Part shown: one piece after another, positions 8,487 to 17,763 of the stretch
How positions within the stretch are numbered: the stretch's first letter is position 1
How the letters are laid out: every line of letters begins with the position of its first letter
Source of the DNA: Aromatoleum anaerobium
Lineage (GTDB): Bacteria; Pseudomonadota; Gammaproteobacteria; Burkholderiales; Rhodocyclaceae
Length of the DNA: 64,000 nt
Direction of reading: 5' to 3'
NCBI RefSeq assembly: GCF_012910705.2
Contig: NZ_WTVG02000037.1
Span: 496,001 to 560,000, forward strand
Position numbers and translations under genes: made by a program
Notes under the pieces: model-generated
Database searches by the model: none
The model's input: the letters and a program-made list of their open reading frames with translations, nothing else
Told to the model about the DNA's origin: nothing

Positions 8487-10544
8487 TCAGGCGCTCACCA
8501 TGCCGTTGTGCCGCAGCAGCGCATCGACGCGCGGCTCGCGGCCGCGGAAAGCCCTGAATGATTCGAGCGCCGGGCGGCTGCCTCCGACGGCGAGGATTTC
8601 GCGCCAGAAGCGTTCCCCCGTTTCACGATCCAGCAACGTCCCTTTCCCGGCACCCGCTTCCTCGAACGCCGAGAACGCATCGGCCGACAGCACTTCGGCC
8701 CATTTGTAGCTGTAATACCCGGCTCCGTAGCCGCCGGCGAAGATGTGCGAGAAGCTGTGCGGGAAGCGGTGCCAGGGCGGCGGGATCATCACCGCGACTT
8801 CGCGCCGCACCTCGTCGAGCAGTTCCATGACGCGCTCGATCGGAACCGGTCCGGCCGAGGCGTCGACCTCGCTGTGCAGACGCAGGTCGAACATCGAGAA
8901 CTCGAGCTGTCGCACCGTCTGCATGCCGCTCTGGAAGTTCTTCGCCGCGATCATCTTGTCGAAGAGTTCGCGGGGCAGCGGTGCCCCGGTGTCGACGTGC
9001 GAAGTCATGCCGCAGAGCACGTCCCATTCCCAGCAGAAGTTCTCCATGAACTGGCTCGGCAGTTCGACGGCGTCCCATTCGACGCCGTGGATGCCCGATA
9101 CCGCGAGGTCGTCGACCTGTGTCAGCAGGTGGTGCAGGCCGTGGCCGCATTCGTGGAACAGCGTCAGCACGTCGTCGTGCGTGAAGGTCGGAGGCTTGCC
9201 TCCCACCGGGCCGGGGAAGTTGCAAACCAGGTACGCAACGGGCGTTTGCGTGCCGCGCGGGCCGACGTAGCGGCTCCGCGCCGAGTCCATCCACGCGCCG
9301 CCGCGCTTGGTCTCGCGCGCGTGCAGGTCGAGGTAGAAATGCCCCAGCGTCGCGCCATCGCGGTCGATGCGGAAGAAATGCGCGCCCGGATCCCAGAGCG
9401 GCGCGGTGTCGGCGACGATATCCACGCCATACAGCGTGCGGATCACGCCGAACAGGCCTTCGAGCACTTTCGGCTCGGGAAAATACTGCTTCACTTCCTG
9501 GTCCGAGAAGGCGTAACGCGCCTGGCGCAGCTTTTCCGACGCATAACCGATGTCCCACGGCTCGAGCGGATCGAGGTCCAGTTCGGTGCGCGCGAAGGCT
9601 TGCAGTTCGGCGAGATCGCGCTCGGCGAACGGCTTGGCTTTCGTCGCCAGCTCGCGCAGGAAGGCGAGCACCTCCTCGGGCGTTTCGGCCATCTTCGGCA
9701 CGAGCGACACTTCGGCGAAGTTGCGGTACCCGAGCATCTTCGCCTCTTCGGCGCGCAGCGCGAGGATGCGGCCGATCAGCGGCCCGTTGTCGAGCTCCGG
9801 CCTGCCCTGTTCCGACGCGCGCGTCGCATATGCGCGATACATCCGTGCGCGCAGTTCGCGGTTGTCGGCGTACTGCATCACCGGCAGGTAGGCGGGCATC
9901 TGCAGCGTGAATTTCCAGCCCGGCTTGCCGTCGCGTTCGGCGGCTGCACGCGCCGCGGCGATCGCGTCGTCCGGCAGGCCGGCGAGCTCCGCTTCGTCCT
10001 CGATCCATTCGGCGTGGGCGTTGGTGGCGTCGAGCAGGTTCTCGGAGAATTTCGCCGCGAGCGCCGATTGCTCTTCCTGGATTTCCTTGAAGCGCGGCTT
10101 GTCGGCGTCCGGCAGCTCGGCGCCCGACAGGCGGAAGTCGCGCAACTCGTGGTCGATGATGCGCTGGCGCGCCGGGGACAGCATGTCGTATTCGGCGCTG
10201 TCGTGCAGCAGCCGGTATTTCTCGAACAGTTCGAGGTTCTGCCCGACCTCGGCATAGAAGCTCGACACTTCGGGCAGCATCGCGTTGTAGGCTTCGCGCC
10301 ATTCCGGCACGTCCATGACGCTGTGCAGGTGGCCGACGATGCCCCACGCGCGGCCGAGCCGTTCGCCTTCCTCGGTCATCGGCGTGACGAAGTTCGCCCA
10401 CGTCGGCGGAGCGGGATCGGCGACGAGCTCCGCGATCAGCGCGCGGTTCTCGTCGATGAGCTGGCGGATTGCCGGCGCGACGTGTTCCGGGCGGATGTCG
10501 TCGAAGCGCGGCAGCGCCGAAAAATCGAGGAGGGGATTGGACAT
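8487..10544 (-). CDS. prlC: Oligopeptidase A (M3 family zinc metallopeptidase)
   Basis: Cytoplasmic oligopeptidase that degrades signal peptides and short peptides. The 685-aa protein has the M3A catalytic motif FHECGHGLHHLL (HExxH) about residue 470 and the downstream helix motif with VEWDAVELPSQFMENF, plus the C-terminal FAGGYGAGYYSYKWAEVL signature. Start ATG at 10544 (MSNPLLDFSALPRFDDIRPEH) matches the family N-terminus. Standalone transcription unit with a hairpin at its 3' side. Confidence 0.95.
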   Translation of the reverse strand: MSNPLLDFSALPRFDDIRPEHVAPAIRQLIDENRALIAELVADPAPPTWANFVTPMTEEGERLGRAWGIVGHLHSVMDVPEWREAYNAMLPEVSSFYAEVGQNLELFEKYRLLHDSAEYDMLSPARQRIIDHELRDFRLSGAELPDADKPRFKEIQEEQSALAAKFSENLLDATNAHAEWIEDEAELAGLPDDAIAAARAAAERDGKPGWKFTLQMPAYLPVMQYADNRELRARMYRAYATRASEQGRPELDNGPLIGRILALRAEEAKMLGYRNFAEVSLVPKMAETPEEVLAFLRELATKAKPFAERDLAELQAFARTELDLDPLEPWDIGYASEKLRQARYAFSDQEVKQYFPEPKVLEGLFGVIRTLYGVDIVADTAPLWDPGAHFFRIDRDGATLGHFYLDLHARETKRGGAWMDSARSRYVGPRGTQTPVAYLVCNFPGPVGGKPPTFTHDDVLTLFHECGHGLHHLLTQVDDLAVSGIHGVEWDAVELPSQFMENFCWEWDVLCGMTSHVDTGAPLPRELFDKMIAAKNFQSGMQTVRQLEFSMFDLRLHSEVDASAGPVPIERVMELLDEVRREVAVMIPPPWHRFPHSFSHIFAGGYGAGYYSYKWAEVLSADAFSAFEEAGAGKGTLLDRETGERFWREILAVGGSRPALESFRAFRGREPRVDALLRHNGMVSA

Positions 10545-10674
10545 GAAGATTCTCCGGCAGGCTGGAAGGAAGACGGGAGGAAACGGCGCTGGAGCATGTG
10601 TCGCATTCTAACCGCATCGCCGCCGCGGGGTTTCCCGAGCGCGGCTCTTCGCCACGGCGGGGGCACAACGGGCA

Positions 10675-11445
10675 TTACTCGACGAGATCCTTGTAGGCAT
10701 GCCAGCTGGCGTGGCCGAGCAGCGGCAGCAGCACGATCATGCCCGCCATCGTCGCGAAACCGACCGCGATCAGCACGACGATGAGCAGCGCCCACACCGC
10801 CATCGCCCCGATATTCATGCCGACCGCGCGCGCGCTCGCGACCATCGCCGTGACGACGTCGGTGTCGCGGTCCATCAGCATCGGTACCGACACCGCTGAC
10901 AGCGCGAAGACCACGGCCGCGATTGCGCCGCCGATGACCAGGTACCACACGACGAACGAGGCGGAAGCGCCCGTCAGGAATACTTCCAGGAAAAAGCTGC
11001 CCGGACCGCTCGCGTCCTCGGGGTAGAACGACGCGAACAGGATCGCCGACAGCCGTTCCCAGCCGAGCAGCACGAAAGCGAGGAAGGCGCCGAAATACAG
11101 CAGGTGATCGGTATGCGTGCTCAACCCGCGCAGCGAATCGATGAAGCTCGCCGGTTCGCCGCGGTCGTGACGCCGCGAGATCTCGTACAAGCCGGCCGCG
11201 GCGACCGGGCCGACGAGGAAGAAGCCGGAAATCGCCGCTGTGAACAGATGCGGCAGGCCGGTTGCATAGCCGAGGATGAACGAACCGGCGGCCGCAAGCA
11301 GCAGACCATAGCTCAGGCTTGCCGGCAGGTTGTCGCGCATGTCGGCCCAGCCCCTGCGCAGCCACGCGAAAGGTCGCGCGCTGTCGACCCGGCGCACCTG
11401 AGGCAGCGGGAAATGTCGATCCCGCGCACCATGCGGTTTGTCCAT
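10675..11445 (-). CDS. DUF2189 integral membrane protein
   Basis: A 256-aa protein with a basic N-terminus (FPLPQVRRVDSARPFAWLRRGW) followed by about six hydrophobic helices (around residues 45-65, 70-90, 115-130, 150-180, 210-250). The N-terminal RRVDSARPFAWLRRGWADM matches the DUF2189 family of alphaproteobacterial and betaproteobacterial membrane proteins sometimes annotated as cytochrome c oxidase subunit I-like; no haem or copper ligands are apparent here. Function unknown. Confidence 0.8.
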   Translation of the reverse strand: MDKPHGARDRHFPLPQVRRVDSARPFAWLRRGWADMRDNLPASLSYGLLLAAAGSFILGYATGLPHLFTAAISGFFLVGPVAAAGLYEISRRHDRGEPASFIDSLRGLSTHTDHLLYFGAFLAFVLLGWERLSAILFASFYPEDASGPGSFFLEVFLTGASASFVVWYLVIGGAIAAVVFALSAVSVPMLMDRDTDVVTAMVASARAVGMNIGAMAVWALLIVVLIAVGFATMAGMIVLLPLLGHASWHAYKDLVE

Positions 11446-11654
11446 GACGGCCTCCTCCGGAACAGGACGCGCGGGGGTTTATGCCCGCGCCCTTTCGCCG
11501 TCGGTGCGGGTCCCGCGACGCAAATTAGAGAGAGGCGCCGACGGCAAGTTCGCGGCAGTCCTCGGGCCGGCTCACCTTCGGGTCAGACGCGATGCGGATC
11601 CGGTCAGGAGGATTTCGACACGTTGCGGCAGCGTGTCGTCGCGAGCCGCGCTGC

Positions 11655-12602
11655 TCAGGCCAGCGACTGTCCGGTCAGGCGCTCGAACGCTTCGCGGTAC
11701 TTCGCCGCGGTCTTCGCGATGACGTCGGCCGGCAGGTGCGGGCCCGGTGCCTTCTTGCCCCACGTCAGCGTCTCGAGGTAGTCGCGCACGTACTGCTTGT
11801 CATAGCTCGGCGGGCTGATGCCTTCGCGGTAGCTGTCGGCCGGCCAGAAGCGCGACGAGTCCGGCGTCAGCGCCTCGTCGATGAGGTGCAGCGTGCCGGC
11901 GGCATCGACGCCGAACTCGAACTTCGTGTCCGCGATGATGATGCCGCGCCCGGCCGCATAGTTTGCCGCTTCGGCATACAGCGCGATTGCCGCGTCGCGC
12001 GCCTGCGCGGCGAGGCGGGCGCCGTTCGTGCCGGTGCCGGCCAGGAGACCGGTCAACTCGGCGGCGCAGCGCGTCTGGGCTTCGGCGAACGAGATGTTCT
12101 CATCGTGATCGCCGACGTCGGCTTTGGAGGCCGGGGTGAAGATCGGCGACGGCAGCTTCGCCGCCTGCGCGAGGCCGGCGGGCAGCCTGATGCCGCAGAT
12201 CGCGCCGCTGTCCTGGTAGTCCTTCCAGCCCGAGCCGATCACGTAGCCGCGCACCACCGCCTCGATCGGCAGCGGCTTGAGCCGCTTGACGACGAGCGCG
12301 CGGCCGCGCACCTGGTCGCGCTCGTCGGCGGTGACGACCGATTCGGGGTCGATGCCGGTGAGCTGGTTCGGCACGATGTGGCCGAGGCGCGCGAACCAGA
12401 ACGCGGCCATCGCGGTCAGCACGCGCCCCTTGTCGGGAATCGGGTCCGGCAGGATCACGTCGAACGCGGACAGCCGGTCGCTGGTGACGATCAGCAGGCG
12501 GTCGGCATCGACGGCGTAGATGTCGCGGACCTTGCCGCGGCCGAGCAACGGCAGGCTCTTGAGGGTGGATTCGAACAGGGGTTGGGCCACGATCGGACTC
12601 AT
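11655..12602 (-). CDS. purC: Phosphoribosylaminoimidazole-succinocarboxamide synthase
   Basis: SAICAR synthase joins aspartate to CAIR in purine synthesis. The 315-aa protein belongs to the longer (about 300 aa) bacterial/yeast-like branch: [66 protein letters not shown] and [15 protein letters not shown] are seen. ATG at 12602 has no clear Shine-Dalgarno, and a TATAAT lies only 14 bases upstream, so the mRNA leader is very short. Confidence 0.95.
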   Translation of the reverse strand: MSPIVAQPLFESTLKSLPLLGRGKVRDIYAVDADRLLIVTSDRLSAFDVILPDPIPDKGRVLTAMAAFWFARLGHIVPNQLTGIDPESVVTADERDQVRGRALVVKRLKPLPIEAVVRGYVIGSGWKDYQDSGAICGIRLPAGLAQAAKLPSPIFTPASKADVGDHDENISFAEAQTRCAAELTGLLAGTGTNGARLAAQARDAAIALYAEAANYAAGRGIIIADTKFEFGVDAAGTLHLIDEALTPDSSRFWPADSYREGISPPSYDKQYVRDYLETLTWGKKAPGPHLPADVIAKTAAKYREAFERLTGQSLA

Positions 12603-12616
12603 TCAGGCAAAACGCG

Positions 12617-12622
12617 ATTATA
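12617..12622 (-). promoter_or_regulatory. purC -10 element
   Basis: Consensus TATAAT on the minus strand, 14 bases before the purC ATG. The start of transcription predicted from it leaves a leader of only about 8 nt. No good -35 hexamer is visible. Confidence 0.4.
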
Positions 12623-12668
12623 GGCCAGCTTGTCGGACCGCCGCTCGCCGCGCGGCGCCCGCTCAATG

Positions 12669-13946
12669 TCAGTGGCCCGGCACCGCCTCCTCGGCGGCAA
12701 GCTGGCGGCGCATGCGGCGCAGGCCGAGTGCGACCAGGCCGGCGATGATCGGGATCGACACCGCGGTGATGACTTCCGGCGTCGCCGGGGCGAGGTAGTC
12801 CTTGCCGCCTTTCGCGAGGTATTGCACGAGCTGCGACGCGTAATACGTGATCGCGACGACCGACAGGCCTTCGACGGTTTCCTGCAGCCGCAGCTGCAGC
12901 TTCGCGCGCCGGTTCATCTGCGCGAGCAGTTCCTGGTTCTGCCGCTCGAGCTCGATGTCGACGCGCGTGCGCAGCAGCTGCGAATTGCGCGCGATGCGGC
13001 CCGACAGGTCTTCCTGCCGGCGGGCCATCGTCGCGCATGTCGCGATTGCCGGAGCGAGCCGGCGGTCCATGAACTCGCGGATCGGCGGGTAGCCATCGAG
13101 GCGGACTTCGCGCAGGTCCTCGATGCGCTGGCGCACCAGCTGGTAGTACGCGGCGGCGGCGCCGAAACGGAACGTCGTGCGCGCGACGGAGCGTTCGACT
13201 TCGGCGGCGAGCCGGGTCAGCCGGTTCAGGACGCGGCGTTCGTCGTCGGTCGAAGTCGAATTGCCCATGTTGTCCATCAGGTCGGCGAGCTCTCCCTCGG
13301 CGCGTGCGAGCAGCCGGCCGACGTCCTTCGCGACGGGGAACGCGAGCAGCGCCATGACGCGGTAGGTTTCGATCTCGACGAGCCGCTGGACGCTGCGGCC
13401 GGCCTGCCGCGGAGTCAGCGAGCGGTTGAAGACGACGAAGCGCGAAAATCCCTCGACGATGCGGAAGTCGGTCAGCACCCAGCCTGCGCCGCCGGCGATC
13501 TGCGACGCGACGGTCGGGGTGAAGCCATGACCATCCTGGGCAATGACCGTCTCCGCTGGAATATCGTCCGCATCGCGCACTTCGACCTGAGTGGCGACGA
13601 TCAGCTGACCCGGGATGCCCTTGCGCCACCCCGCGGGAACCGCCAGCAGCGCATGATCGGCGCCGTGGCGGAAGAACGTATAGCTCGAAAATTCACTGTG
13701 CCGTTCCCACCTGAGGCGAAATTCGCCGGCGTCCAGCGACACGTGGCCGGTGTCGGTGGAGGGCTCCGGCAGGCCCAGTTGCGCGGCGAGCTGATGAAGG
13801 TGCGCGGCCTCCAGATCGGCGCTGCCGTCGACGTGCAGGAAGGCGAGGTAGCTGACAAGCTCCGGCGTATTGAGCGGCACCGGCGGGCGCGAGTGGACTT
13901 CGTCATTCAGCGCGCGGCGCTGGGGGTGTTCTTCGAACAGGGGCAT
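12669..13946 (-). CDS. DUF3422 family membrane-anchored protein
   Basis: A 425-aa protein starting MPLFEEHPQRRALNDEVHSRPP, the DUF3422 signature. The first ~220 residues are soluble, then a long helical region (SLTPRQAGRSVQRLVEIE..., RVDIELERQNQELLAQMN) and two C-terminal membrane helices (VVAITYYASQLVQYL and ITAVSIPIIAGLVALGL). The architecture resembles a cytosolic sensor or coiled coil anchored by a hairpin. The family's function is unknown. ATG 13946 preferred over an upstream ATG because it gives the family N-terminus. Confidence 0.85.
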   Translation of the reverse strand: MPLFEEHPQRRALNDEVHSRPPVPLNTPELVSYLAFLHVDGSADLEAAHLHQLAAQLGLPEPSTDTGHVSLDAGEFRLRWERHSEFSSYTFFRHGADHALLAVPAGWRKGIPGQLIVATQVEVRDADDIPAETVIAQDGHGFTPTVASQIAGGAGWVLTDFRIVEGFSRFVVFNRSLTPRQAGRSVQRLVEIETYRVMALLAFPVAKDVGRLLARAEGELADLMDNMGNSTSTDDERRVLNRLTRLAAEVERSVARTTFRFGAAAAYYQLVRQRIEDLREVRLDGYPPIREFMDRRLAPAIATCATMARRQEDLSGRIARNSQLLRTRVDIELERQNQELLAQMNRRAKLQLRLQETVEGLSVVAITYYASQLVQYLAKGGKDYLAPATPEVITAVSIPIIAGLVALGLRRMRRQLAAEEAVPGH

Positions 13947-14091
13947 GATCGGTGGGCAGAGCGGGGGACCGCGCAAGGGTACCGGTCACCCGCCGGAGAA
14001 GAAAGCCTCTTCAAGCGATGCCCCTTCGCGTTGCGGCGGAGGCGGCCAGAATGTCGTTGCGCGCCGCGGGCCCCCCGCGTTCTCGGGAGTT

Positions 14092-14109
14092 TTTCGTGGC
14101 GCCACGAAA
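14092..14109. promoter_or_regulatory. 18-bp perfect palindrome, candidate enhancer (UAS) for sigma-54 activator
   Basis: TTTCGTGGCGCCACGAAA is a perfect palindrome in the 498-bp gene-free stretch 13947-14444. Its centre is about 165 bp upstream of the start predicted for the sigma-54-type promoter at 14239-14254, a usual distance for an enhancer-binding protein. A further half site GTCGTGGCTTCG follows at about 14112. Role inferred from position and symmetry. Confidence 0.45.
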
Positions 14110-14238
14110 TGTCGTGGCTTCGATGGCATCGCGCACTGCGCGCGCCACCCCCGAGCCTGCCGCGGGATCAGCCGCAAAGATGATAAGTAGCGGAAATAAA
14201 TATCATTGGGGAAAACCGCTGCAGCATGTGCAAGAACA

Positions 14239-14254
14239 TGGCACCAATTTTGCT
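14239..14254 (+). promoter_or_regulatory. Sigma-54 (-24/-12) promoter
   Basis: TGGCACCAATTTTGCT matches the consensus TGGCACG-N4-TTGCW at every fixed position except the seventh, with correct GG-GC spacing. Transcription would start near 14265, leaving a ~180-nt leader before the exported 136-aa protein. The AT-rich stretch at 14180-14215 between the palindrome and this site could be bendable DNA. The spacer 13947-14444 has no convincing gene of its own. Confidence 0.72.
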
Positions 14255-14393
14255 CCGTAATCGATAGCGACGACAGTCGCCTATTCGCGCGATCCCTGGC
14301 AGGCGCCGGTAGTGGGCTCACCGGGGGTCATGCGTTGTCATGGAACGGCACGGCTGCGAAGAGCATGACGTGTCGCGGTCCATGGATGTCAGT

Positions 14394-14406
14394 AGTTCCG
14401 GGAACT
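14394..14406. promoter_or_regulatory. 13-bp palindrome in the leader of the 136-aa exported protein gene
   Basis: AGTTCC-G-GGAACT, a perfect inverted repeat about 40 bp before the ATG and downstream of the predicted transcription start. It could be an operator or a weak hairpin. No assignment possible. Confidence 0.3.
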
Positions 14407-14444
14407 CTACGCGACCACTCAACCAGCTCCGAGGAGAAAAGATA

Positions 14445-14855
14445 ATGCTCTCGATCCACAAACTCTCGTCACGGTACCTGACCGGCATGCTCATGGCCTT
14501 GCTGCTGATGCCGCTATCGGCCTTCGCCGAAACGCTCACCGGCAAGATCAATGGCTTGCAATGCGCAATGTCGGGATTCGTCTGTCCGGTCGACCAGGTC
14601 GATGCGATGGTGGCGCTCGAGAGGGACTTCGTCCTCCAGCAAGCTGACGGAAGCTATTACATGCTGACGAACGTCGATCGCAGCGTGAAGGCGCGGTATG
14701 CGCTCAAGGATGTGTCGGTGACTGGAAAGGTGAACAAGCTCTACAAGGCGGTCGACGTGGATACGCTGCAGGTCGACGGGAAAACGGTTTGGTCGAAGAA
14801 GATGCAGGATGAACTCGAAGAGGCGATGAGAAAGCAGATCTACACTACTCCGTAG
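14445..14855 (+). CDS. Exported protein of unknown function (136 aa)
   Basis: The product starts MLSIHKLSSRYLTGMLMALL, a clear Sec signal peptide ending at LSAFA-ETL, so the mature periplasmic protein is about 106 aa. It has two cysteines close together (LQCAMSGFVCPVD), then repeated short beta-like segments (YYMLTNVDRSVKARYALK, VSVTGKVNKLYKAVDVDTLQV), suggesting a small beta domain whose CxxxxxC pair might be oxidised by, or deliver copper or thiol partners to, the TlpA protein encoded 29 bp downstream. GAGGAG stands eleven bases before ATG 14445; an in-frame ATG at 14340 would add 35 residues in front of the signal peptide and is unlikely. First gene behind the sigma-54-type promoter. No family recognised. 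Confidence 0.8.
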   Translation: MLSIHKLSSRYLTGMLMALLLMPLSAFAETLTGKINGLQCAMSGFVCPVDQVDAMVALERDFVLQQADGSYYMLTNVDRSVKARYALKDVSVTGKVNKLYKAVDVDTLQVDGKTVWSKKMQDELEEAMRKQIYTTP

Positions 14856-14884
14856 AAGTGATCCCGCGCCTTTGAGCAAATTCG

Positions 14885-15544
14885 ATGGACCAGGGGTTTT
14901 TTCCGCAGCGTCTCCGCTGCGCTGAGCGGGACAGGGGCGCGGTCGGCCAATCTTGGCGCGCCCGCCGCAGGGTGGCGGGGGCGGTCGCAGCAGGGTTGAG
15001 CTTATATATTGTTATTGCTGTGTGGGCGGGAGCGAGCCGTGCCGATGCCGCCACGGCGGGGGCAGTCGGGGGAGCGGTCGGAACCCTCGCCGCAGTGCCC
15101 GAAATGCCCGCGGCCCCCGACTTCACGCTGACCGACACCAAAGGGGATCCTCATCGGTTGTCGGCGTACCGCGGTCGGGTGGTGGTCATCAACTTCTGGT
15201 CGGTGTGGTGCGCGCCGTGCCGTCGGGAAATGCCGGCGATGCAACGTGCGTGGGAACAGCTGCGCGATCAGCAGGTGTTGATCCTGGCGGTGAACTTCCA
15301 GGACAAGGCCGAACAGGTGGCACAGTTTTTCTCGGCCATCCCGGTGAGCTTTCCGGTGCTCCTGGGAGGCGACCAGGCGATGCTGAAGGAGTGGTCGGTG
15401 CAGGGCCTGCCAACCACCTACGTGATCGATCCGCAAGGGCGGTTACGCTATCGGGTGGTCGGCGAGTACCACTGGGATCAAGCCGCGGCGCTAGAAACCC
15501 TGCTGGCGCTGCGCAAGTCCGTCGCGGGGAGCCCCGCCCGGTAG
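14885..15544 (+). CDS. TlpA/ResA-like membrane-anchored thioredoxin
   Basis: A 219-aa thiol-disulfide oxidoreductase. The N-terminus is basic and followed by one hydrophobic segment (VAGAVAAGLSLYIVIAVWAG), which anchors or exports it; an Ala/Gly linker leads to an AhpC/TSA-thioredoxin fold starting at PDFTLTDTKGDPHRLSAYRG. The active site is FWSVWCAPCRREMP (CAPC), and the cis-proline loop is GLPTTYVIDPQGRLRYR. It likely acts in the periplasm on the neighbouring exported protein or on apocytochromes. Cotranscribed with the 136-aa gene. Its last 54 bp overlap the 3' end of the convergent regulator. Confidence 0.9.
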   Translation: MDQGFFPQRLRCAERDRGAVGQSWRARRRVAGAVAAGLSLYIVIAVWAGASRADAATAGAVGGAVGTLAAVPEMPAAPDFTLTDTKGDPHRLSAYRGRVVVINFWSVWCAPCRREMPAMQRAWEQLRDQQVLILAVNFQDKAEQVAQFFSAIPVSFPVLLGGDQAMLKEWSVQGLPTTYVIDPQGRLRYRVVGEYHWDQAAALETLLALRKSVAGSPAR

Positions 15545-16244
15545 CGAGCTCTGCCGACCGATGTGCAGTTTGCGCATGCGTGAGCGCAGGGTGCTGGGTT
15601 TGAGACCCAGCAGTGCCGCGGCGCCGCGCGGGCCTTCGATGATCCAGTCCCGGTCTTCCAGAATCTGGCGGATGTAGGTCCGCTCCATGGCTTCCAGAGT
15701 GCCGGAAGCGTTCTGGCGCAAGGGGTCATGGGCTTCCTGGAGCGGCTCGTCGAACCGCCGCTGGAGGGCGACCTCGACGTCGAGGAGGCCGCCGCGGGCG
15801 AGAATCACCGCGCGTTCGACGACGTTCTGCAGTTCCCGGACATTTCCGGGCCACGCGTATTCGGTCAGTCGCTGCAGCGATCGCGGGTCGATCCCGGGGA
15901 TGGTCTTCCCCATTTTTCGCGCGAACCGGTCGGCAAAAAAGCGCACGAGGAGGGGAATGTCGGAGCGGCGTTCCCGCAGCGGCGGCAGCGGGATCGGGAA
16001 CACGTTCAGGCGATAGTACAGGTCCACGCGGAACGCCCCATCACGGACCATATCCGCCAAGTCGCGGTTGGTGGCGGCGATGACCCGCACGTCGACTTGG
16101 ACGCTGCGCATGCCGCCCACCCGCTCGAACTCCTGTTCCTCGAGAACGCGCAACAGCTTGGCCTGGGCAGGGGTTGCCAGATCCCCGACCTCGTCGAGGA
16201 ACAGGGTTCCGCCGTCGGCCGTCTCGAAGCGTCCCTTGTGCTGA
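15491..16244 (-). pseudogene. Sigma-54-dependent activator, 3' fragment (split by IS)
   Basis: Encodes about 249 residues: the second half of the AAA+ domain (HKGRFETADGGTLFLDEVGDL with the Walker B, LLRVLEEQEFERVGG, DVRVIAATNRDLADMV, RLNVFPIPLPPLRERRSDIP, YAWPGNVRELQNVVERAVIL) and a Fis-type HTH (GAAALLGLKPSTLRSRMRKL) of the FhlA-like kind. It begins exactly at the left end of the insertion sequence, so it has no start of its own. Joined to 17766-18170 with removal of the 3-bp duplication, the frame is restored (GAISQ-HKGRF) to a protein of about 385 aa. Its convergent position beside a sigma-54-type promoter suggests that it controlled the 136-aa/tlpA pair. Confidence 0.9.
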
Positions 16245-17763
16245 GAGGCTGTGAAAAATCCCCGGCCAGTTATATGCCGTTGTTATAATTAGGTCTTGCT
16301 ACGAGGTCTGGATTTGCGCCGATGACGAAGATGCGAGCACGGGTGCTGCTGCCCAACCGGGGGCAGATGGAGTTTCGGGCAAGTGACCTGGAGTCACTGC
16401 TGCCGGAGGGGCATCGGGCGCGCCTGGTGTGGGCGTACGTCGAGCGGCAGGACCTGTCACGGTTCTACGCCGGGATTCGTGCGGTCGATGGCGGGGTGGG
16501 CCGCTCGGCAATCGCGCCGGAGATTTTGCTGGCGCTGTGGTTGTACGCCACGCTCGACGGGGTGGGCAGCGCGCGGGCGGTGTCACGGCTGCTCGAATCG
16601 CATGACGCCTACCGCTGGTTGTGCGGCGGGGTTCAGGTCAATCACCACACCCTTTCGGACTTTCGCAAGGATCAGGGCGAAGGGCTGGACGAGTTGTTGA
16701 GTGTGAGCATCGCCAGCCTGATGGCGGCCGGGGTGGTCAAGCTCAAACAGGTGGCGCAGGACGGGATGCGGGTGCGCGCCAGCGCCGGGGCGGGCTCGTT
16801 TCGCCGCAAGGAGAAGCTCGAAGGCTACCTGGAGGCGGCGCGCGCGGCCGTGGCGCGGCTCAAAGCCGAGGTGGAGGCGGACCCGGCGCAGGCCGAACGG
16901 GCGCGGGAAGCGGCCCGGCTACGGGCGGCGAAAGAGCGTGAAGCGCGTCTTGAGAAAGCGCTGGCGCGGCTGCCCGAGATCGAAGCGATCAAGCAGCGGC
17001 AAGGCAAAAACCCCGACCAGGCGCGCGCGTCGATGACCGATGCCGAAGCGACGGTGATGAAGATGGGCGACGGCGGCTTTCGGCCGGCGTACAACCCGCA
17101 GCTGGCGAGCGACGCCGACTCGCTGGTGATCGTGGGGGTCGAGGTGGCCACCGTCGGCAGCGACCAAGGGCAGATGGTGCCGATGATCGAGCAGGTCACC
17201 GCGCGCTGTGGTCAGGCCCCGGAGGCTTGGCTGGTCGATGGCGGCTACGTCGGGCACGAGCAGATCGAGCAGGCGAGCCGGAGCACCGTCGTTTATGGGC
17301 CGGTGCCGCAACCCAAGGACAAGGCGGTCGATCCGCACCAGGCGAAGGCCGGCGACAGCGAAGCGGTGGCGGCCTGGCGGCAGCGGATGGGCACGGACGA
17401 GGCCAAGGTCATTTACAAGCGGCGAGCGGCAACGGCCGAATGCGTCAATGCGCACAGCCGCAACCGCGGCCTGCAGCAGTTCCGGGTGCGGGGTCTGGCG
17501 AAGGTCAAGTGTGTGATGCTGATCTTTGCTTTGGCGCACAACCTGATGCGCATGGTCAGCCTCGCACCGGAATTGCTCGGGGTAGGGACAGGTGCGTCCG
17601 CAGTTCCCGGAATCGGGGTTTAAGGGGCGAAAAATGGGGAAAAACGTCAAATGAACCGTCGATAGCAGCACAAACGATGCAAAAACCCTATCGCGCCCAG
17701 CAAAACGGCGTTAACCCCGCTCGCGCGTCTAATCGGTCCTGCGAACGAAAGATTCACAAACTC
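16245..17763 (+). mobile_element. IS1182-like insertion sequence (about 1519 bp)
   Basis: Ends were set by restoring the interrupted reading frame: left end GAGGCTGTGAA at 16245, right end (reversed) GAGTTTGTGAA at 17763, imperfect terminal inverted repeats. TGA is present at both flanks (16242-16244 and 17764-17766), a 3-bp target duplication; if the last base is assigned to the flank the duplication reads CTGA. The element carries one intact transposase gene. About 140 bp of non-coding DNA follow the transposase inside the right end. It is probably still complete. Confidence 0.88.
16322..17623 (+). CDS. IS1182 family DDE transposase
   Basis: A 433-aa transposase with the N-terminal DUF772-type domain (FRASDLESLLPEGHRARLVWAY, ILLALWLYATLDGVGSAR, HHTLSDFRKDQ), the first catalytic Asp in VAQDGMRVRASAG, a central charged coiled-coil insert (about residues 155-225), the second Asp in WLVDGGYVGHEQIE and the glutamate in the AECVNAHSRNRGL helix. 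No frameshift or stop, so the enzyme is likely functional. Transcribed opposite to the gene it interrupts. Confidence 0.93.
   Translation: MTKMRARVLLPNRGQMEFRASDLESLLPEGHRARLVWAYVERQDLSRFYAGIRAVDGGVGRSAIAPEILLALWLYATLDGVGSARAVSRLLESHDAYRWLCGGVQVNHHTLSDFRKDQGEGLDELLSVSIASLMAAGVVKLKQVAQDGMRVRASAGAGSFRRKEKLEGYLEAARAAVARLKAEVEADPAQAERAREAARLRAAKEREARLEKALARLPEIEAIKQRQGKNPDQARASMTDAEATVMKMGDGGFRPAYNPQLASDADSLVIVGVEVATVGSDQGQMVPMIEQVTARCGQAPEAWLVDGGYVGHEQIEQASRSTVVYGPVPQPKDKAVDPHQAKAGDSEAVAAWRQRMGTDEAKVIYKRRAATAECVNAHSRNRGLQQFRVRGLAKVKCVMLIFALAHNLMRMVSLAPELLGVGTGASAVPGIGV

Noticed and set aside
14340-14444. Upstream ATG extending the exported 136-aa protein by 35 residues
   Set aside because: It would bury the signal peptide; ATG 14445 has a good ribosome site.
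17624-17763. Possible earlier right end of the IS near 17640
   Set aside because: Only the end at 17763 restores the regulator frame and gives a matching duplication and TGTGAA-type end.
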